From: Promethearchaeota archaeon
Lineage (GTDB): Archaea > Asgardarchaeota > Lokiarchaeia > Sigynarchaeales > SOKP01
Direction: 5' to 3'
NCBI GenBank assembly: GCA_030668025.1
Contig: DAOUUT010000036.1
Coordinates: 1 to 18,148, forward strand
DNA: 18,148 bases
Shown one piece after another: positions 15,292 through 18,148 of this stretch. The position numbers and the translations under genes are program-made. How positions within the stretch are numbered: the first letter of the stretch is position 1; every line of letters starts with the position of its first letter. The notes below the pieces were generated by a model that saw nothing but the letters and a program-made list of their open reading frames with translations, was not told where the DNA came from and did not search any database.

Positions 15292-16461
15292 ATTCCAAAA
15301 TTGATGATGTTCATAACTGAAAATGTACCTTCTAGTCTTAAGGGTGAATTAACTAAGTGGATGCTACAATTAAAATCAGGAGTTTTTATTGGAACATTAA
15401 GTTCTTTAGTTGGAGAGAAATTATGGAAAAAAATACAAGAAAAACAAGGCAAAGGAGGGGCAATCTGGGTGAAAACAACGAACAATGAACAACGATTCAA
15501 ACTTTCTATATCAGGAATAACTAATAGGTCAATTAGTAATTTTGATGGACTGCAATTAATTACATATCCTAATAAAAAGAAAAGTAAGAATGAGTCTATT
15601 CAGAAAAATGGAAGAAAAAAGCAAACAATTCCAGCAGATGAGAAAAAAATTAGCAAAAAGAAACAAATCCAAGAAATTCCTTCTGTAATTTGGGATACTG
15701 AGAATATTCCTAAAAATTTTATTACTAGAAGTGTATTTTTTAAAAATATAAATTCCAAAATCAAGATTAAATTTTCGGGATCTTCCGCCTATGGCGAATA
15801 TCCTCCCAAAAAATTATGGTTCCCACCGTGGATGAACGATATTAGGACTATTGGTAAAGCACTCTTAAGATTTTTAATCAATCTTAATGAATTATCAGAC
15901 CAACCTTATTATAATAAGAAATTGGTATGTTTAGATATTGAAACAACTGATTATCTCCCTAAGGCATATGATGGTTTTATAAATATTATTGGAGTGGCTA
16001 TACTCGATCTCAGAAAAAGCCAAGCTAAAAAATTAAATCTTAATATTTATCAAGTTTTTAATATGACGAGAAAAAAATCTGAAGTTCCTCTATTAGTAAC
16101 AATGATAAGCCCTTACCTAAAGGATACCGACATCGTTTTAGTATTTAATAAAGATTTTGATATAAAAATTATTAATAAAGTAATTCAAGAATTTTCTCTC
16201 AAGATTAATCTTCCTGCAAAAGTAGTTGATCTTCAAGATTTCTTTCCCAATTTAAAATCTCTTGAAGATTCCTTAACACAAAAAGTAGGCATTAAACGTA
16301 ATACTACCGAAAAGGGAAAATATTCTGAATATTATCAATTATTTAAGGGAAAAGGGGAAACGGGATATGATAAAAAAATCGAACCAATTGGTTCTTATAA
16401 CTTAATTGATACATTAACTCCTCTATTTATGTATTTAATACGGAATACACATAAAAAATAA
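15292..16461 (+). CDS. cas2: Cas2e fused to a YprB-like RNase H-fold exonuclease
   Basis: 389 residues from ATT 15292 (386 from TTG 15301). Residues 1-95 are a full Cas2e: FITENVPSSLKGELTKWML, SGVFIGTLSSLVGEKLW, and the last strand FDGLQLITYP. A lysine-rich linker (about 95-125) and an unassigned block with YPPKKLWFPPW (170-180) follow. Residues 205-389 form an RNase H-like exonuclease: LVCLDIETTD (D215, E217), FNKDFD (285-290, D290), VVDLQDFFP (D313), SLEDSLTQKVGIKR (323-335) and YNLIDTLTPLF (Y369, D373). These match the RNase_H_2/YprB pattern, and YxxxD fits DEDDy rather than the DEDDh of DnaQ. The domain probably trims prespacer ends for Cas1-Cas2. The start choice and the exact exonuclease subclass are inference; the fusion is one uninterrupted frame. 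Confidence 0.88.
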   Translation: MPKLMMFITENVPSSLKGELTKWMLQLKSGVFIGTLSSLVGEKLWKKIQEKQGKGGAIWVKTTNNEQRFKLSISGITNRSISNFDGLQLITYPNKKKSKNESIQKNGRKKQTIPADEKKISKKKQIQEIPSVIWDTENIPKNFITRSVFFKNINSKIKIKFSGSSAYGEYPPKKLWFPPWMNDIRTIGKALLRFLINLNELSDQPYYNKKLVCLDIETTDYLPKAYDGFINIIGVAILDLRKSQAKKLNLNIYQVFNMTRKKSEVPLLVTMISPYLKDTDIVLVFNKDFDIKIINKVIQEFSLKINLPAKVVDLQDFFPNLKSLEDSLTQKVGIKRNTTEKGKYSEYYQLFKGKGETGYDKKIEPIGSYNLIDTLTPLFMYLIRNTHKK

Positions 16462-16601
16462 TAATTAAGGTGTAAAAATCAAAAAATTAACTCAAAATTA
16501 TTTAAAATATTATGAAAAATGAAGTTATTTAGGCTGATATACCAAAAAAAAAATTCTTTAGAAAGGATAACCAATTCTTCATTTCGGAAGAAAAAAGAAG
16601 T
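16462..16601 (+). promoter_or_regulatory. CRISPR leader
   Basis: 140 AT-rich bases between cas2 and the first repeat. TTTAAAATAT (16501-16510) is a candidate TATA box that would start the array transcript near 16535. An inverted repeat TTCTTC (16575-16580) / GAAGAA (16587-16592) sits ten bases before repeat 1 and could be the integration-complex anchor, since archaea lack the IHF used by E. coli. That this is the leader side follows from its place beside cas1-cas2 and from the more divergent repeats lying at the far end. The weak open frames that cross this region are not genes. Confidence 0.65.
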
Positions 16602-17851
16602 GTTGTCCCCACGCATGTGGGGGTGTACCGGAGAGAGGAATAAATCATTAATCAAATTTTTCGTTGTCCCCACGCATGTGGGGGTGTACCGACAGTATAT
16701 ATAACTGAAGAGCACGATTTAGGCGTTGTCCCCACGCATGTGGGGGTGTACCGAACAATAATTACCTTCTCTTTTTGGACAATCGTTGTCCCCACGCATG
16801 TGGGGGTGTACCGGTACCGTACTCGACCTTAACTTTTCTCGGAGTGTTGTCCCCACGCATGTGGGGGTGTACCTTCATGAAATGGTAAGGGGTCTTCGAT
16901 TCTTTTGTTGTCCCCACGCATGTGGGGGTGTACCGAATAATATATCTTTAAAAGATTCGCCTTTAAGGTTGTCCCCACGCATGTGGGGGTGTACCGATAA
17001 AACGACTATCAAATATACTTTTGATATAGTTGTCCCCACGCATGTGGGGGTGTACCGGCTTGGGACGAAACAATCTCAAACGTTAAAATGTTGTCCCCAC
17101 GCATGTGGGGGTGTACCGAATGGTTAAAGAAGAAAAAGTAAAATTCTTGAGTTGTCCCCACGCATGTGGGGGTGTACCGATACCAAAATAGTCTGAATAA
17201 GACATGATATTGTTGTCCCCACGCATGTGGGGGTGTACCGTGGTTAAAATGTGTAGAGTGATATATTTGGAAGTTGTCCCCACGCATGTGGGGGTGTACC
17301 GGCAAATCTAGAAAACGATTTAAAGCAATAAAAGTTGTCCCCACGCATGTGGGGGTGTACCGGACGCTATGCAAGCTTACGTCACGAATTGTATGTTGTC
17401 CCCACGCATGTGGGGGTGTACCGTCACGCCCGAATACGTGTTCGTTAATGAAGAGGTTGTCCCCACGCATGTGGGGGTGTACCGTGGAATATAAAAAGAA
17501 AATCAAAGGATGTTTTGTTGTCCCCACGCATGTGGGGGTGTACCGAAATTATAGATTTTGGAATTGAAATTATTGAAGTTGTCCCCACGCATGTGGGGGT
17601 GTACCGGATATTATTCTACAAATTCCGAAAAAGAGCAAGTTGTCCCCACGCATGTGGGGGTGTACCGAATGCAATAGGAAAAACTACGCCAGTCATGTTG
17701 TTGGCCCCCACGCATGTGGGGGTGTACCGCGAAAATAGTATGATTTGGTATGATAAATTTAGTTGTCCCCACGCATGTGGGGGTGTACCGTAGAAACACT
17801 TGATTTAACACTTGATGACAGAGTTGTCCCCACGCATGTGGGGGTGTACCA
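16602..17851 (+). CRISPR. Type I-E CRISPR array: 21 repeats, 20 spacers
   Basis: The repeat is 29 bp: it opens GTTGT, has a 6-bp stem CCCCAC/GTGGGG around a GCAT loop, and ends in the 8-base handle GTGTACCG, the layout of type I-E repeats (the E. coli handle is ATAAACCG). Period is 61; 18 of 20 spacers are 32 bases, spacer 2 (16692-16724) is 33 and spacer 3 (16754-16784) is 31. Most repeats are identical. Repeat 5 (16846-16874) ends in T instead of G, repeat 19 (17700-17729) is 30 bases with GTTGG plus an extra C, and the last (17823-17851) ends in A. Cas6e should cut after the stem, leaving GTGTACCG on the 5' end of each crRNA. Spacer targets cannot be told from the window; I noticed no copy of a spacer outside the array. 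Confidence 0.98.
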
Positions 17852-17929
17852 GAATATACGAAATGGCGATTTAAAGAATTATAGTAAACCCGTAAAAATC
17901 AAAGCTTAACTCACTATTAATAATTACAA

Positions 17930-17953
17930 TTTTTTTTATTCTATGAATTTTTT
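17930..17953 (+). terminator. Candidate T-tract terminator of the array transcript
   Basis: An eight-T run at 17930-17937 is followed closely by another six Ts near 17948-17953, about 80 bases past the last repeat. Archaeal RNA polymerase stops at such T-rich tracts without a hairpin. Confidence 0.35.
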
Positions 17954-17975
17954 ATCCTGTTAATAAGGGTAGGTT

Positions 17976-17992
17976 TAAAGCTTACAGCTTTA
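17976..17992. terminator. Short hairpin after the right-edge gene
   Basis: TAAAGCT (17976-17982) pairs with AGCTTTA (17986-17992) around TAC. It lies ten bases beyond the stop of the minus-strand gene at 18003, so it may mark that gene's 3' end. No T-run follows it directly on that strand. Low confidence. The rest of 17852-18002 holds no gene. Confidence 0.25.
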
Positions 17993-18002
17993 GAGAACCT
18001 CG

Positions 18003-18148
18003 TTATATATTGTATTTTTCGCTCATTTTTACGATGAACGACCCAAACTTAACGATATCTTCTCTGTATAATTGCTGAAACATTTCCATATTTTTATTCG
18101 CTGCTCTTTTAAAAGTATCTTGCCACATCGAAACCATCTCGATATCGG
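18003..18148 (-). CDS. 3' end of a helical protein gene (5' end outside window)
   Basis: On the minus strand an open frame enters from the right edge and ends at TAA (18003-18005). The visible C-terminus is DIEMVSMWQDTFKRAANKNM, then EMFQQLYREDIVKFGSFIVK and MSEKYNI, about 47 amphipathic helical residues. A Gln/Met/Phe-rich helix of this kind recalls phasin-like or other coiled proteins, but the fragment is too short to name. It faces the CRISPR array tail to tail. Confidence 0.55.
   Translation of the reverse strand, partial: DIEMVSMWQDTFKRAANKNMEMFQQLYREDIVKFGSFIVKMSEKYNI

Noticed and set aside
15267..15500. 77-codon minus-strand frame over the start of cas2
   Set aside because: Antisense to the conserved Cas2e core.
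16519..17811. Several open frames on both strands through the CRISPR array, with recurring SPRMWGCTG, PTHVGVYR, PHMRGDN and TPPHAWG peptides
   Set aside because: They are translations of the CRISPR repeat in different frames. The 61-base period shifts the frame at each unit, which explains the three alternating motifs.

Overview
The window looks archaeal and very AT-rich. Likely TATA elements (such as TATATAAATA at 745-754), Shine-Dalgarno sites of the GGAGGTGATC type, TTG and even AUU/AUA initiation, many tiny genes and loose spacing in the left half all point that way. A Csa3-like CARF regulator, typical of archaea, fits too. A Lokiarchaeia-like Asgard archaeon is my best guess, but no marker gene in the window fixes the lineage.

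Left part (1-5938) is accessory and partly decayed. It holds the end of a coiled-coil gene, a small zinc-ribbon gene that appears to start at ATT, and several gene remnants. The clearest remnant is a C-terminal piece of dapB (4-hydroxy-tetrahydrodipicolinate reductase) on the minus strand at 1536-1754. Next come an HEPN-like ORF and a helix-hairpin-helix ORF separated by one in-frame stop, a 38-residue membrane peptide, a 331-residue protein with a probable PD-(D/E)XK-nuclease-like N-terminus, and a roughly 300-bp MITE-like element with 30-bp terminal inverted repeats. After it come an ICMT/PEMT-like membrane methyltransferase, a 31-residue acidic peptide and a helical protein made of three repeats.

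Right part (5939-17851) is a complete type I-E CRISPR-Cas locus. A minus-strand CARF-wHTH regulator (Csa3-like) faces a co-directional operon cas3 - cas8e - cas11 - cas7e - cas5e - cas6e - cas1 - cas2, followed by a leader and an array of 21 repeats and 20 spacers. Cas8e, Cas11, Cas7e, Cas5e and Cas6e should form Cascade. Cas3 supplies the nuclease-helicase, Cas1 and Cas2 add spacers, and Cas6e cuts the repeat hairpin.

The main novelty is the last cas gene. It fuses Cas2e through a long linker to an RNase H-fold exonuclease of the YprB / RNase_H_2 type (DIETT, FNKDFD, DL, SLE and YNLID motifs). This resembles a DEDDy-type enzyme rather than the DEDDh DnaQ domain known from bacterial Cas2-DnaQ fusions. 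Other notable points are AUA and AUU start codons for cas6e and cas2, each exactly four bases after the same GGTGATC site, and a CARF regulator beside a type I-E operon with no Cas10 in the window. No tRNA or rRNA gene was recognised. The right edge carries the end of a minus-strand gene.
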